Both the position numbers and the translations under genes were made by a program. Positions 1 through 9,584 of a stretch of DNA of 64,000 nt are shown here, in pieces. Positions within the stretch are counted from its first letter, which is position 1, and each line of letters begins with the position of its first letter. Origin of the DNA: Siderastrea siderea (lineage: Eukaryota; Cnidaria; Anthozoa; Scleractinia; Rhizangiidae); NCBI GenBank assembly GCA_964030785.1, contig OZ034978.1, positions 5,279,001-5,343,000 of the forward strand, in the 5' to 3' direction. A model generated the notes under the pieces. That model did not search any database, was not told the origin of the DNA, and saw only the letters and a program-made list of their open reading frames with translations.

Positions 1-669
1 CATCGTGTTATTAAACTGAGACCAATTGTTCAAACTCTTGGACCAGAGAAGAGAGCAGCACTTCCAGCATTCCTCGCCCTAAGTGGAGCGGACAACACAG
101 GAAGTTTTTCAGGAAAGGGAAAGCTTCTCTGCTGGAAGGTATTTGCAGATGCGGACCCATCCATTATCACTTCCCTTGCAGAACTTGGGCAAGCTGCTCA
201 TCCAAATGAAGAAATTGTCGCAGCCATTGAGAAGTTTGTCCGTCTCCTATATCAACCAAGGACAAAAATTACGACTGTTAAAGAGCTACGATGGCTCCTT
301 TTCAAGAAAAAACATGCACAATCAGACAGGTTGCCACCAACACAGGCTGCATTGCACCAGGCAATCCTGAGAGCACATTACCAGTTGATGGTCTGGAACA
401 GTGACGGAATAACAAACCCAGAGCTACCATCACCGCAGCATTATGGATGGTGGATTGACCAAGATGAATGGGTACCTGTCATGACAAACCTGCCACCAGC
501 CCCTGAAGCAATACTTCAACTAGTACAGTGTGGATGCTCCAAAGAAAGGTGTTCCACTAACCGTTGCCAGTGCCACAAGGCTGGTTTAAACTGCACAGAC
601 CTCTGCAACTGCACCGACAATGGGGAGACCTGTGATAATGATGTTCAGGAAGAAGATGTACTCTATTAA
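1..669 (+). CDS. 3' end of a PIN-like / CXC-type Cys-rich protein gene (partial)
   Basis: The frame is open from base 1 to a TAA at 667-669, so the gene begins left of the window; 222 codons are visible. The first part contains the signature LSGADNTGSFSGKGK, which I associate with a family of large invertebrate proteins having a nuclease-like (FEN1/PIN-type) core. The last part is a compact Cys-rich module running CGC-x4-C-x4-C-x-C and so on to CNC, resembling tesmin/TSO1 CXC zinc-binding repeats, followed by an acidic tail. No intron is apparent. Proteins of this architecture are abundant in cnidarian genomes and may be mobile-element derived. Function is not established; DNA binding by the Cys-rich end is an inference. 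The frame and the Cys pattern are seen directly. Confidence 0.7.
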   Translation, partial: HRVIKLRPIVQTLGPEKRAALPAFLALSGADNTGSFSGKGKLLCWKVFADADPSIITSLAELGQAAHPNEEIVAAIEKFVRLLYQPRTKITTVKELRWLLFKKKHAQSDRLPPTQAALHQAILRAHYQLMVWNSDGITNPELPSPQHYGWWIDQDEWVPVMTNLPPAPEAILQLVQCGCSKERCSTNRCQCHKAGLNCTDLCNCTDNGETCDNDVQEEDVLY

Positions 670-783
670 GATGAAGAGGACATTTCAGATAGTGATGGCG
701 ACTAGATTATAGTCCAAATGAACGTTGTAAATCCATGTGTATACACGAGTGAGCCACATTGACAATGAACTTCAATCAGTAAC

Positions 784-1430
784 GTAAGTAAGTAAGTAAG
801 TAAGTAAGTAAAGCCTTTATTTAAAGAGGGTAAAACACATAATAGTATATACATACTAATAAACTTGTGGCCCTCTGTACTAAAACTATATAATATAAAA
901 ATACATATATATATACACGTAACTGAGTAGATAGAATTTAAAAATATAAATAAATAAATAATCAAGAAAAATAAGTAAATGAAGAAACAAATAATTAATA
1001 AGTAAATAAATAAAATAAATAAATGAATAAACAAATAAACTAAAAGAATAAAAAAATTATAAGAATAAAATTATGGACAAAAATGGCGCAAAAATTTCTG
1101 GCCTGCTAAAAACCGTTTCCTAAGACTATTTCTAAGGGCCATTGCAGATGAGCTTTGCCGGATAGTAATAGGTAGCGAGTTCCAAAGTGTAGTCGTGGTT
1201 ACGCTGAATGTGCTTCCACCTTCCGTTTTTCTTTTAAAACGGGGACAAATAAAATTAAGATTACAATATCGTGTTGTCCTTGAATGACTTTCGCTATTTA
1301 AAGTTAATCTCTCCGATATGTATTGTGGAACTTCATTATTTATTCTCTTAAAAGCTAACGAGCATTTCGCAATTTCGCATTCTTGATAAAAAGGTAACCA
1401 CTTAAGTCTATTAAAAAGAGGGACTGATGG
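784..1430 (-). mobile_element. 5'-truncated non-LTR retrotransposon (LINE) 3' end
   Basis: On the minus strand this is the last part of a LINE reverse-transcriptase ORF (1071-1430), then an AT-rich 3' UTR (about 813-1070). It ends in a (TTAC)n tail, seen on the plus strand as GTAA repeats at 784-812. A simple-repeat tail in place of poly(A) fits CR1/L2/Rex-like or RTE-like clades. No target duplication could be defined. Confidence 0.65.
1071..1430 (-). pseudogene. LINE reverse transcriptase C-terminal fragment
   Basis: The minus-strand frame reads about 120 codons ending in TAA (1073-1071). It contains the recognisable LINE C-terminal pattern LKWLPFYQE, then a Lys/Arg-rich middle, then the hallmark TLWNSLPITIRQ and an FLAGQKF-like end. 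This corresponds to the thumb/C-terminal extension that follows the RT in CR1/L2-type ORF2 proteins. There is no start codon and the polymerase core is absent, so it is a dead 5'-truncated copy. The frame degrades upstream of about 1430. The clade is uncertain. Confidence 0.65.
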
Positions 1431-1593
1431 TGACTATAACGGTTGTTATAAGTGATAACCATGCTAAGATATTTTGTTAGGGAGGTTATGGTATGGTGAA
1501 ACCCCTGTGAAAAGTGATTCTAATATGGTAAAGAAAGTTTATCTGATCCACTGTAACGTTTTGGCTACATTGTATCCCTGCACTGACGAAGTG
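1431..1593. other. Short gap, no feature recognised
   Basis: AT-rich sequence between the LINE fragment and the Gypsy element. It may be further, more decayed LINE sequence, but I cannot support a frame. Confidence 0.3.
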
Positions 1594-1598
1594 ACTAG

Positions 1599-1742
1599 TG
1601 TGGTGTTGTACCGCTTAAATAAAACCACCGCAAGTTAAACACAAGTCTGATTTATTGACTCCATGCTCGCGACGACTACAAGGGAAGCGGGAGTTCCTTT
1701 CGACCGCGTGCTCGTATGATTGACAGATGTCACAACACTACA
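1599..1742 (-). repeat. 3' LTR (element orientation)
   Basis: 144 bp, identical to 5995-6138. It contains a TTAAATAAAA stretch near its plus-strand left end. It abuts the polypurine tract at 1743. Confidence 0.93.
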
Positions 1743-1756
1743 TCTCTCCCCTTCTT
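1743..1756 (-). promoter_or_regulatory. Polypurine tract for plus-strand DNA priming
   Basis: On the minus strand the sequence is AAGAAGGGGAGAGA, 14 uninterrupted purines directly before the 3' LTR, as expected for a Gypsy PPT. Confidence 0.85.
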
Positions 1757-1874
1757 GATAATAAACTTACAATCATATATGTCGGCTAACAAGATCAAAT
1801 AACTTTACAATAACATCAACAAATGATAAGCATGCCTTCTAGTAACGAGTCTTTTAAAATGTTAAGTGTTTATG

Positions 1875-4800
1875 CTAGTAGATTATTTGAACGTAATCTG
1901 CGAGACTCGCAGGGGGTCTCCTTTGTCTCTGTGACCTCCGCAGGCCTCCGTCATTTGCGCTTGGGGGGTTTGGATCTTCATCTTGTGTCGGAACTTCGGT
2001 TTGTTCAGCAGGTAAGTCCTCTGGTTCTTCCTGTTCTCTGCGATCTCCTTCAGCTCTCAGTTCTTTAGGGATGATTTTAAACATGGATGAGTTTCGCGTT
2101 ATGGACTTGAAACCGTCGCTAGCTGTAACCATAGATCCTTTCTTTTCCTCAACAACAAGGGGTTCTGGGTTAAAAGGAGTGCTTAGTTTGTTTTTCTTTG
2201 GTTGTCTCACAAGCACTGTATCTCCTGGTTTGATATTGCTTGGTTTCGTGCCCAGTTTCGAGTCTGCATATGCTTTGATCTTTGACTTCTGTTCTGCATC
2301 TCTCTCTGCCATGGTCTTCTGAGTTTCCTGCAGGGTGTGCTGTCTAGCTGGTGTTGGTGATACTTCTGGCAGGGTGATCTTGAGTTTCCTTCCATTCAGT
2401 GCTTCGCTTGGAGATACATTCGTGGTCGTGTGCGGTGTCGCACGATACTGTCTGAGAAATTTGTACAGTTCCTGTTTCCAATTTTTTTCCTCAACGACAG
2501 CAGTTCGCACACACTTCTCAAGGTTTGGCATAAAACGCTCTGCCTCGCCATTGGCTCTCGGCCAAAGAGGTTGAACTTTCCTGTGATGGAATCCTAAATG
2601 CTTCGCAAAATTGCTGAACTCGACTCCGTTAAAAGGGGGGCCATTGTCTGTCTTCAGCTCGTCAGGGATTCCTTGCCTTGCAAATATGGCGTCGAGCCTA
2701 GGGATGACAGATTTGGCTGATGTGGACTTGACGATCTCAACTTCCGGGAAGCGGCTGTATTCGTCAATGACTACTAGGAGATAGTCACCCGAAGGGAATG
2801 GTCCAAGGAAATCCATTGCCAGCATTTTCCATGGCCCACTAGGTAGCGGCGTCATCTGCAGAGGTTCGATTCGCGATGACTTGCTTGGAGTTACTGCTTG
2901 GCATGCTAGGCAGTTATCGACTTTATCCTTGACCATCTTGTCTATCCCAGGGAACCAAACTTTCTCACGAATTAAGTGCTTCGTCTTTACGATGCCTTGA
3001 TGTCCCACATGCGCCAGTTCTACGGCTCTTTCTCTCAGCTTACTTGGGACAACGATTCTGTTACCTCTCAGTATCACTCCACTGTAGACCAGTAGCTCGT
3101 CCTTGAGTCTTTTGTAGTCCAGTATCTCAGGATCAGTCCAGCGGTCTGTCTCGATCGCCTTGATGAGTGACTGGAGTGTGGAATCTTTCTCTGTTTCAGC
3201 TTGAATCTCTTGAAGTGTCATAGCCTTTGGTACGGCATTGGTGCAAACATAGTTCACATACTCATCGGCAACGTTTCTCTCTACGGTTGCTTGGAGGTTT
3301 GGGTGTCTGCTCATGAAGTCAGCGGGGTTCTCAGCATCCTTTCCGGGTCGATACACAAGATGACAGTTGTACGGCATCAGTCGTAGCTTCCATCGGTCCA
3401 TGCGAGCTGAAGTGGGCTTGTGACTCTTAGAGATGCCTAGGAGAGGCTTGTGATCCGTCACGATTGTAAACTCAGATCCGTAAAGGTAAAGATGAAAATG
3501 TTCCAGAGCCCACACGATCGCTAGCATTTCCCTTTCTGTTTGTGAGTATCTGGTTTCCACGTCACTGAGTGCTCGACTCGCGTAGCTGATAACCTTGCCG
3601 TCCTGCGCTAGTATTCCTCCAAGACCGACAGGGCTTGCGTCGACAATCACTTCGGTCTCTTGAGCAGGATTGAAGTATGACATGACATGGTTCTTAGTCA
3701 GACTGTCCTTGAGTTTGTCGAACGCATGTTGCTGTTCGTCTGACCACTGCCAAGGTGTCTCTTTCTTGGTGAGAGCCCGTAACGGTGCCGTGATTGTAGC
3801 ATACTCTGGGATGTAGCGCGATACGTACTGGGCCATTCCTAGTAGTGACTTGACTTCGCTAACACTCTCTGGCTCGGTCATGTTCGTGATGGCCTCTATC
3901 TTCCTAGGATCTGCTCTTATTCCCTCTCTGCTGAAGATGTGGCCGTAAAATGAGATCTCGCTCTTCGAGAAACTGCATTTCTCCTTGTTCAGGCGTACAT
4001 CATGTTGTTGGAGTCTGGTCAGGACACCATAGAGATTCTGGTCATGCTCTGCTGTGGTTGCTCCGAACACGATGATGTCGTCAGAGATATTCTTGCATCC
4101 CGGTAGGCCTGTAAGTATTTCCTCGATTGCATTCTGGAAGATCTCTGATGCAGCGTTTATTCCGAACATCAGACGTTTGTACCTTCTCAGACCTACATGA
4201 GTGCTAAATGTCGTGATGTGGCGACTCTCTGGTTCTAGCTCAAGTTGATGGTATCCGGAGGAGAGGTCTAGCTTGCTGAAGACGGTCGCACCGTTTAGAT
4301 CGGCGACTAGGTCATCTATGGTCGGCATCAGGTGCTTCTCACGCTTTACCGCCTTGTTAGCTTCTCGCATGTCTACGCATAATCTGACTTCTCCAGAGCT
4401 CTTTGGGACCACTACGATGGGGCTTACCCATGGGGTTGGGCCTGTCACCTTTTCGATGATGTCTAAGCTCTCTAGTCTCTCCAGCTCCTTTTCCACGTCT
4501 TGCCGTACATGAAAGGGGATTCGGCGGTGTGGTTGTTGTTTGGGCTGCACATCCGGGTCTATGTGAAGCTTGACTACCTTTCCTTTCACTTTGCCGATGC
4601 CGCCAAACAGATTTTCAAATTCGCCGCTCGCCAGGTACTGGGGACTAGTTTTGTCTTCTCCGACTTGGTTGACAATCTTTAGGAGTTCTAGCCTTTGCGC
4701 GGTGTCATATCCTAGGAGATTTCCTGAACTGCCTTTAACAACGTGCAGAGTGGCTGGCGTGCTGTTGGATTTTGCAGTTATCTTGGCGTGAATGGTTCCT

Positions 4801-5849
4801 AGCAGGGGTAGGGGTGTGGGTGATCCATAAGAGAAAATTCGCCGTTTGGATTGTTCTAGAGGTTTTACTTTGCCTTTGTAGATTCTTTGGTAGGTGACTT
4901 CGTCGATAAGATTAACTGAAGCTCCGGAATCCAGCATCAGTTCTACGTATTCTCCGTCGATCTCCAATCTGCACATGGGTTGTTTCTTCTCTCCTATTGC
5001 GTATACGTAGTCTTCCTCATCTGTGTCTTCTTTTTCCGTCACGCGTTTCACCGAACCGGGTGGAACTGTTCTACAAACTTTAGCAAAATGATTGAACTTG
5101 CCACAGGAGGTGCACTTCTTGTTTTTAGCAGGGCAGGAGTCTCTGTGGGGGTAAGCGCCACCGCAATTTCTGCATTTTGATGACTCTTCAGTCTTGCGTG
5201 ACTCCTTGCGTGACTCGCTGCGTGATTCGCTGTGTTCCTCTCGTCGGCGACCTTTGCCTTTCTTTGGACGCCTGTCGCTCTTCTTTTTGTGATTTACAGT
5301 GTTCACCGTCGTTTTGTCACTCTCCACTTCTTTAGCTTGCATATCACTGAGCTCCAGGGCTCTGCCAGCTTTTAAAAGTGCAGTTAAATCAAGGTCTTCA
5401 CGTAGTGCTTTCCGCCTCAGTGCGTTTGACTTGCAGCTTAGAATAATTTGCTCCTTGATTTCTTTATCGGAATTTGCAAATTCGCAGGTCTTCGCAAGAG
5501 TTCGAAGTCTTGTATGGAAACTGTCCAAACTCTCGCCCTCGTTTTGCTGAGCTTTCCTGAAATTGTAGACCTCGTAAGTCGTGTTGACTTGGGGATTGAA
5601 GTGAGCGGTAAGTTTTTCGACGGCCGTTTTGTAATCTTTGTCTTCGCCGGTGCCTTCAAGCGTGTCGAAGATCTCGTCGACTTCGGGACCGCTGTAATGT
5701 AGCAGAAGAGCACGTTTTTGTTTTGCCTCTTCGATACCCATTCCTACAATTAGATTCTCGAATCTGGCTAGCCATTTCTTCCACCTTGGACCCACATTGC
5801 CGTCTAGGTGTACTTGGAAAGCCGGGAAAGTCGGAAGCGAAACTGCCAT
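1875..5849 (-). CDS. Gag-Pol polyprotein of the Ty3/Gypsy element
   Basis: A single 1324-codon frame supplies particle, protease, RT, RNase H and integrase functions for retrotransposition. Gag-like region: residues about 1-190. A basic stretch is followed by two zinc knuckles (CRNCGG at 226 and CTSCGKFNHFAKVC at 247-259). Aspartic protease: LDSGAS near 306. RT: KLDLSSGYHQ near 526-535 and the catalytic SDD at 588-590 (NISDDIIVFG, with Ile/Ser where YxDD usually has Tyr and x). RNase H: VDASPVGLGG near 736 and a TDHKPL motif near 798. Integrase: HHCC zinc finger (H950, H958, C980, C983), then catalytic Asp in MDF (1013), Asp in TDNG (1068) and Glu in NGEAE (about 1104). A GPY/F-like segment and a basic C-terminus end the protein. 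Gag and pol are fused without a frameshift. The first ATG after the leader was chosen. No inactivating change is visible. Confidence 0.95.
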   Translation of the reverse strand: MAVSLPTFPAFQVHLDGNVGPRWKKWLARFENLIVGMGIEEAKQKRALLLHYSGPEVDEIFDTLEGTGEDKDYKTAVEKLTAHFNPQVNTTYEVYNFRKAQQNEGESLDSFHTRLRTLAKTCEFANSDKEIKEQIILSCKSNALRRKALREDLDLTALLKAGRALELSDMQAKEVESDKTTVNTVNHKKKSDRRPKKGKGRRREEHSESRSESRKESRKTEESSKCRNCGGAYPHRDSCPAKNKKCTSCGKFNHFAKVCRTVPPGSVKRVTEKEDTDEEDYVYAIGEKKQPMCRLEIDGEYVELMLDSGASVNLIDEVTYQRIYKGKVKPLEQSKRRIFSYGSPTPLPLLGTIHAKITAKSNSTPATLHVVKGSSGNLLGYDTAQRLELLKIVNQVGEDKTSPQYLASGEFENLFGGIGKVKGKVVKLHIDPDVQPKQQPHRRIPFHVRQDVEKELERLESLDIIEKVTGPTPWVSPIVVVPKSSGEVRLCVDMREANKAVKREKHLMPTIDDLVADLNGATVFSKLDLSSGYHQLELEPESRHITTFSTHVGLRRYKRLMFGINAASEIFQNAIEEILTGLPGCKNISDDIIVFGATTAEHDQNLYGVLTRLQQHDVRLNKEKCSFSKSEISFYGHIFSREGIRADPRKIEAITNMTEPESVSEVKSLLGMAQYVSRYIPEYATITAPLRALTKKETPWQWSDEQQHAFDKLKDSLTKNHVMSYFNPAQETEVIVDASPVGLGGILAQDGKVISYASRALSDVETRYSQTEREMLAIVWALEHFHLYLYGSEFTIVTDHKPLLGISKSHKPTSARMDRWKLRLMPYNCHLVYRPGKDAENPADFMSRHPNLQATVERNVADEYVNYVCTNAVPKAMTLQEIQAETEKDSTLQSLIKAIETDRWTDPEILDYKRLKDELLVYSGVILRGNRIVVPSKLRERAVELAHVGHQGIVKTKHLIREKVWFPGIDKMVKDKVDNCLACQAVTPSKSSRIEPLQMTPLPSGPWKMLAMDFLGPFPSGDYLLVVIDEYSRFPEVEIVKSTSAKSVIPRLDAIFARQGIPDELKTDNGPPFNGVEFSNFAKHLGFHHRKVQPLWPRANGEAERFMPNLEKCVRTAVVEEKNWKQELYKFLRQYRATPHTTTNVSPSEALNGRKLKITLPEVSPTPARQHTLQETQKTMAERDAEQKSKIKAYADSKLGTKPSNIKPGDTVLVRQPKKNKLSTPFNPEPLVVEEKKGSMVTASDGFKSITRNSSMFKIIPKELRAEGDRREQEEPEDLPAEQTEVPTQDEDPNPPSANDGGLRRSQRQRRPPASLADYVQIIY

Positions 5850-5875
5850 TTTGTCAAATCTTTGTCAGGATTATC

Positions 5876-5957
5876 TTGTCCGCGCTTTGGGATTTGAGTT
5901 GTGTTGTCCGCACTTCGGGACTTGAATTGCTTTGTCCGCGCTTTGGGACTTGAATTC
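5876..5957 (-). repeat. 28-bp tandem repeat in the Gypsy leader
   Basis: Three imperfect units of a 28-bp sequence (plus strand TTGTCCGCGCTTTGGGA core) start at 5876, 5904 and 5932. They lie between the primer-binding site and the gag ATG. Role unknown; packaging or leader structure is possible. Confidence 0.8.
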
Positions 5958-5974
5958 TCTCACTGGATACGCTC

Positions 5975-5992
5975 CGTGGATCCTTGTCGCCA
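5975..5992 (-). promoter_or_regulatory. Primer-binding site
   Basis: The minus strand reads TGGCGACAAGGATCCACG beginning 2 nt inside the 5' LTR. It starts with TGG, complementary to a tRNA 3' CCA. Which tRNA it matches was not determined. Confidence 0.75.
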
Positions 5993-5994
5993 GG

Positions 5995-6138
5995 TGTGGT
6001 GTTGTACCGCTTAAATAAAACCACCGCAAGTTAAACACAAGTCTGATTTATTGACTCCATGCTCGCGACGACTACAAGGGAAGCGGGAGTTCCTTTCGAC
6101 CGCGTGCTCGTATGATTGACAGATGTCACAACACTACA
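5995..6138 (-). repeat. 5' LTR (element orientation)
   Basis: 144 bp, identical to 1599-1742. It should carry the element's promoter and polyadenylation signals. Confidence 0.93.
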
Positions 6139-6143
6139 ACTAG

Positions 6144-7301
6144 GAGATGACAGAGTTGCTCAAATAAACGTGTGTAAATTACGGAATCTCTATGTTTTGA
6201 TCGAACTGGTTACCTGCCCAATGTTTGTCATATTTATATCTCTAAAACAATTCGTAAAACATTTTCCCTAAACCATTTTCATTGTGGTAAAATAACTAAG
6301 GTTTCATTTATTACGATGTGTTTTTACCTCAGCCTCGTTTTCATGCAAGCATGGTCACGTGATCGCCCTTACCATATAAACATGTTTGATTGCACAGATG
6401 ATATCCACCTGCAATACTTTCGTCAATCTCTGCCTTAATCAGGAGATGTTTAAGGGCTTGCTAATGCAGCTTTTGTGTGAGCCTCGTTTTCGTGCTAGCT
6501 TGGTCACGTGTCCCCAATAACCTCTTAAAATCATATGTTCATGCTTGAAACATTGATTTGCATAGTTGTGGTGATTTTGGTACAATTTTACGCAAATAAT
6601 GGAAAGCTATTGAAAATTTTATGGTTGAGCCTCGTTTCCATACTTGGAAATACACGTCACATTTTTGACCCCATATAAATCCCGTCTGAGCAAGTTGCAA
6701 AGTTGCCACCAAAACTTTTCATCTTATTTAGGGTCCCCTTAACACATTTAGTCTAGTGGTTTGCTTTCTTCACGAAATTCCCACGGCATTACACTTGCTC
6801 CCGGACTCTAAGTTGGGTGGATACTACTCACCCTTAAATATATGCTCATGCAAGGATACCCACTGGGTCCGCTTTGTTCTTTGTTTTCTCATACAGATCA
6901 GGGCGCGCTTTAAAAGGCGTATCCAACCAGTTGGTTCAGGAGGAGTCAAATCTAAAGCCCGAACTAAGACAACCTCGCGATCGCAGAATCCAAACTCTGG
7001 CCGAATGAAGTAAATGTAAGCGAGATTTACGACTGGTTTGTCTTCAAACCTGCAAAGCCCACGCCTCAGTTTTTGTTTTCAGTTTGTAAAAATCATTAAA
7101 CTGCAGCTACAAAATTCATTTTAAAATTAGCTAAACGTGTAAATTTGATTGTTATACCTAGATCTTGCATAAGCGAGAAAAACTCATTTCAGTCCAATTT
7201 TTGCAACGTAATTGCTTATTATAAATAATTGCTTTTTAACTTTATCAAGTAAATGCATGGGATACTATGTTTGTAAATATAAGTAAATTTAAATGCTACT
7301 T
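6144..7301. other. Non-coding gap with a degenerate ~150-bp direct repeat
   Basis: No gene is supported. Three similar segments starting GCCTCGTTTTC or GCCTCGTTTCC and followed by a (T)CACGT(G/C)AC-like motif begin near 6331, 6480 and 6628. They form a decayed tandem repeat. The rest is AT-rich. A weak acceptor-like site at about 6895 precedes a short basic frame ending at 7013, but this is not enough to call an exon. Confidence 0.45.
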
Positions 7302-7726
7302 TTAAAGAGGGGCACCCGACGGTTCGTTTCGGGAAATATCTGTTCGGAAGGCCTAAAATCGCCTGAGATTTTCGGATTTACAGTGTAGTGAAAGCTAGAG
7401 ATTTCTTCATCGAAACATAACGTCGGACTTTCGTAACAAGAGGGCTTATTAGTTCCTGTTGTTTTCGGAGGGACAAATATGTCTTTTAGAGTGCAAAATA
7501 AGGTCAGCTAGCATTTTCGGAGAGCCATCAGCAGCTCGGAAATTCGGCGGATAGGATTCTGTCTCCTAAAATGTTTTGTGGCCTTAATTTTCAGCTAAAA
7601 AATCCGAACAGATCAATCTGTATTACCTTTCACATGTATGCCTTTAGAGAGCTCTGAAACAATCTAAGAAACCAGAAAAAGATATTTCAAGTATTTTGCT
7701 AAAACTTTCTCGTTGGGTGCCCCTGT
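7302..7726. mobile_element. Short TIR element (MITE) with GGGGCACCC ends
   Basis: The ends are inverted repeats: GGGGCACCCGACG at 7309 and CGTTGGGTGCCCC ending at 7723 (12 of 13 match). The element is non-coding. The 14-bp direct repeat TTTAAATGCTACTT flanks it at 7288-7301 and 7727-7740. That would be an unusually long target duplication, so the exact ends are uncertain. Confidence 0.7.
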
Positions 7727-7740
7727 TTTAAATGCTACTT

Positions 7741-7881
7741 ATAACCCTGAAATAAAATGAACTGAAGTGGCTAACCTAATTGCCAACGAGGCAGCCGAGC
7801 CAAGAGGCGAGGCTGACGAGGCGGCAGAATCATAGAGCCGCGTGTATAGCAGAAAAAATCTCAACTTCTGCGTAAGGGACC
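7741..7881. other. Short gap
   Basis: Unassigned sequence between the MITE and the B2 repeat of the Ngaro-like element; no frame or repeat recognised. Confidence 0.3.
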
Positions 7882-7989
7882 TATTTCAGTTCCACTACGC
7901 AGTACACAACATGAGCAAAAACCATTAGGTTTATTTTGGCGATTTCGGCCGAGCACCGGGAACTATAACAATAAGTTATACTACAACCT
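7882..7989 (-). repeat. B2 terminal repeat
   Basis: 108 bp, nearly identical to 8444-8551; both begin TATTTCAG and contain CACTACGCAGTACACAACAT. Confidence 0.85.
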
Positions 7990-8254
7990 CTTATTACATC
8001 CAAACGTACGGCACATAACATAAAAACAGAGCTGAGCGACAGTTTACAAAGACGTTACTGTCAGAACGGAGGCCAGAAAAAACCTGCCTGAAAAAAACCC
8101 CGATGGGGAAAAAGCTCGGCAGGAAATCTGGGTAGGAACCATGGCTCAAGCTCTAAATAGCCCTTCCTACAAGGCTACACGTTGCAAACATCCCCACCCG
8201 CGTTAACTAAAATAAAAGTCGGACGTATGACAACGAAGAACAACTTACTAAAAA

Positions 8255-8444
8255 TTAAAAATAACGTAAGCTGAACGAGGTGTCGGCCTAGAATGATCTC
8301 CCACGTGACTTACGTCACTTATATAGCCCTCCTTTCTACCCATGCTGCACTTCAACTAAACCAGCCCCAGTCCCCCTGCTCTTGTGCCGCAGAAATATTT
8401 CATTTCTGGCTAATTCGTATCCACTCAAACGCCAGAAATTCCAT
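8255..8444 (-). repeat. A2 internal repeat
   Basis: 190 bp, matching A1 (13773-13962) with only a few substitutions. It directly abuts B1. Confidence 0.85.
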
Positions 8445-8551
8445 ATTTCAGCTCCACTACGCAGTACACAACATGAGCAAAAACCATTAGGTTTATTTTG
8501 GCGATTTCGGCCGAGCACCGGGAACTATAACAATAAGTTATACTACAACCT
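8444..8551 (-). repeat. B1 internal repeat
   Basis: 108 bp copy of B2, immediately next to A2, as expected for the internal junction of Ngaro-type elements. Confidence 0.85.
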
Positions 8552-8591
8552 AGAAGAAAAAGTATAGGGCTTGATAAACCGGGAAAACGAC

Positions 8592-9479
8592 CTAAAATTC
8601 CAAAGACTTAGAAACAAAAAGTCGTGAAGAAATGTCGTCCTTGATATAATCATTGTTAGCTGCGACACTTTTCCATCTGCCGTGCCTCTGGAAAATTCGA
8701 TCACTGACCCCGCTGTTGGCAGCTCGAAGCTCCTTCTGACCGAAACGAGTGAGTCCCATAAATGGAGGGATCTGGAACTATATTCCGTAGACTTTTGGCC
8801 AACTGATCCCTGAATGTAGCATACGAAATAGGCTTATCATTTTTAACCAACTTGTAAGACGACTTAGTTTTAACTAATGGGCGGAAAATAAATTCACTGG
8901 AGTGTCGGTCTTGCTTTTTTCTACTTTGATAATCATGTAACCTTCGTGGAAATGAACATGCCTCATTCTAATATTTAGAACCTCCTCTGATCTGAAAAAC
9001 CCCGCATAAGCTAACACATATAAACACACATTTCTGAGCTGCAGAATGTTAGACAAATCAGCCCCCTCGATGATATCTTTAAGGACTTCAAGTGACAAGG
9101 GCTCTTTCCTATTGGGTCTCCCAGCCCCTAAAATTTTCTTTGCAGCTTCCCAAACTCCAGAAACTAACTGATTATCCGTGGGGGAGGCCATACCCGCTAT
9201 CTCGTGGGCCCACTTGATGGCATAAAAAGCAGTATCAACAGAACTACAAGACCTAGTGGATTCTAACACATGCTGTAAATAAACAGCTACATGAACAGGA
9301 TTCGCAGGGAAAAAAGAGTTTTTAAATTTGCTTAAAGCAAAGTCCTGCCATTTCTTGAACGCTCGATGATACATGTTGGTGGTAGCTGGCGCCCTCGCTG
9401 ACAAAACAGATCTCTGGTGCCTCAAGGCAAGGCCCTGCAAATATGGATCGTCAAATGCTGCTGTTTCCTTTCCTTTCAA
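8592..9479 (-). pseudogene. Tyrosine recombinase of the Ngaro-like element
   Basis: This enzyme would integrate the circular cDNA. The first 201 codons (9479-8874) are open and contain an N-terminal core-binding region, then AYAGFFRSEEVLNIR, with the first catalytic Arg. The frame then shifts. Below about 8880 another frame continues with HSFRSEG (His-x-x-Arg). After a further 1-nt shift come RHGRW (catalytic His) and NNDYIKDD (the likely nucleophilic Tyr), ending in TAG at 8594-8592. The full R / HxxR / H / Y set is therefore recognisable but split by at least two frameshifts. Its place as the last ORF before the B1-A2 repeats fits DIRS/Ngaro order. Confidence 0.8.
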
Positions 9480-9584
9480 ACACCTTCCTTAAAAATATCT
9501 GTAAATAAAGGGGAGAACAATCAGAGACAACAATAAAAAACAAAACAAAAGGAGCGTGCAATTCATTTTATTCGCATCTCACGT

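Larger units (their letters stand above)
1599..6138 (-). mobile_element. Complete Ty3/Gypsy LTR retrotransposon with identical LTRs
   Basis: The element lies on the minus strand. It has two 144-bp LTRs that I found identical base for base, beginning TG and ending CA. The LTR ends form an imperfect inverted repeat (TGTGGTGTTG / TGTAGTGTTG). It is flanked by a 5-bp target duplication, ACTAG, at 1594-1598 and 6139-6143. A primer-binding site, a polypurine tract and one uninterrupted gag-pol frame are present. Identical LTRs and an intact frame imply a very recent insertion. Clade assignment within Ty3/Gypsy was not tested. Confidence 0.95.

Noticed and set aside
1823..5702. Numerous plus-strand open frames under the Gypsy element
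   Set aside because: Antisense shadows of the minus-strand gag-pol gene.
6756..7013. 85-codon open frame with basic C-terminus after an acceptor-like site
   Set aside because: No homology, no supporting exon, no conserved motif.
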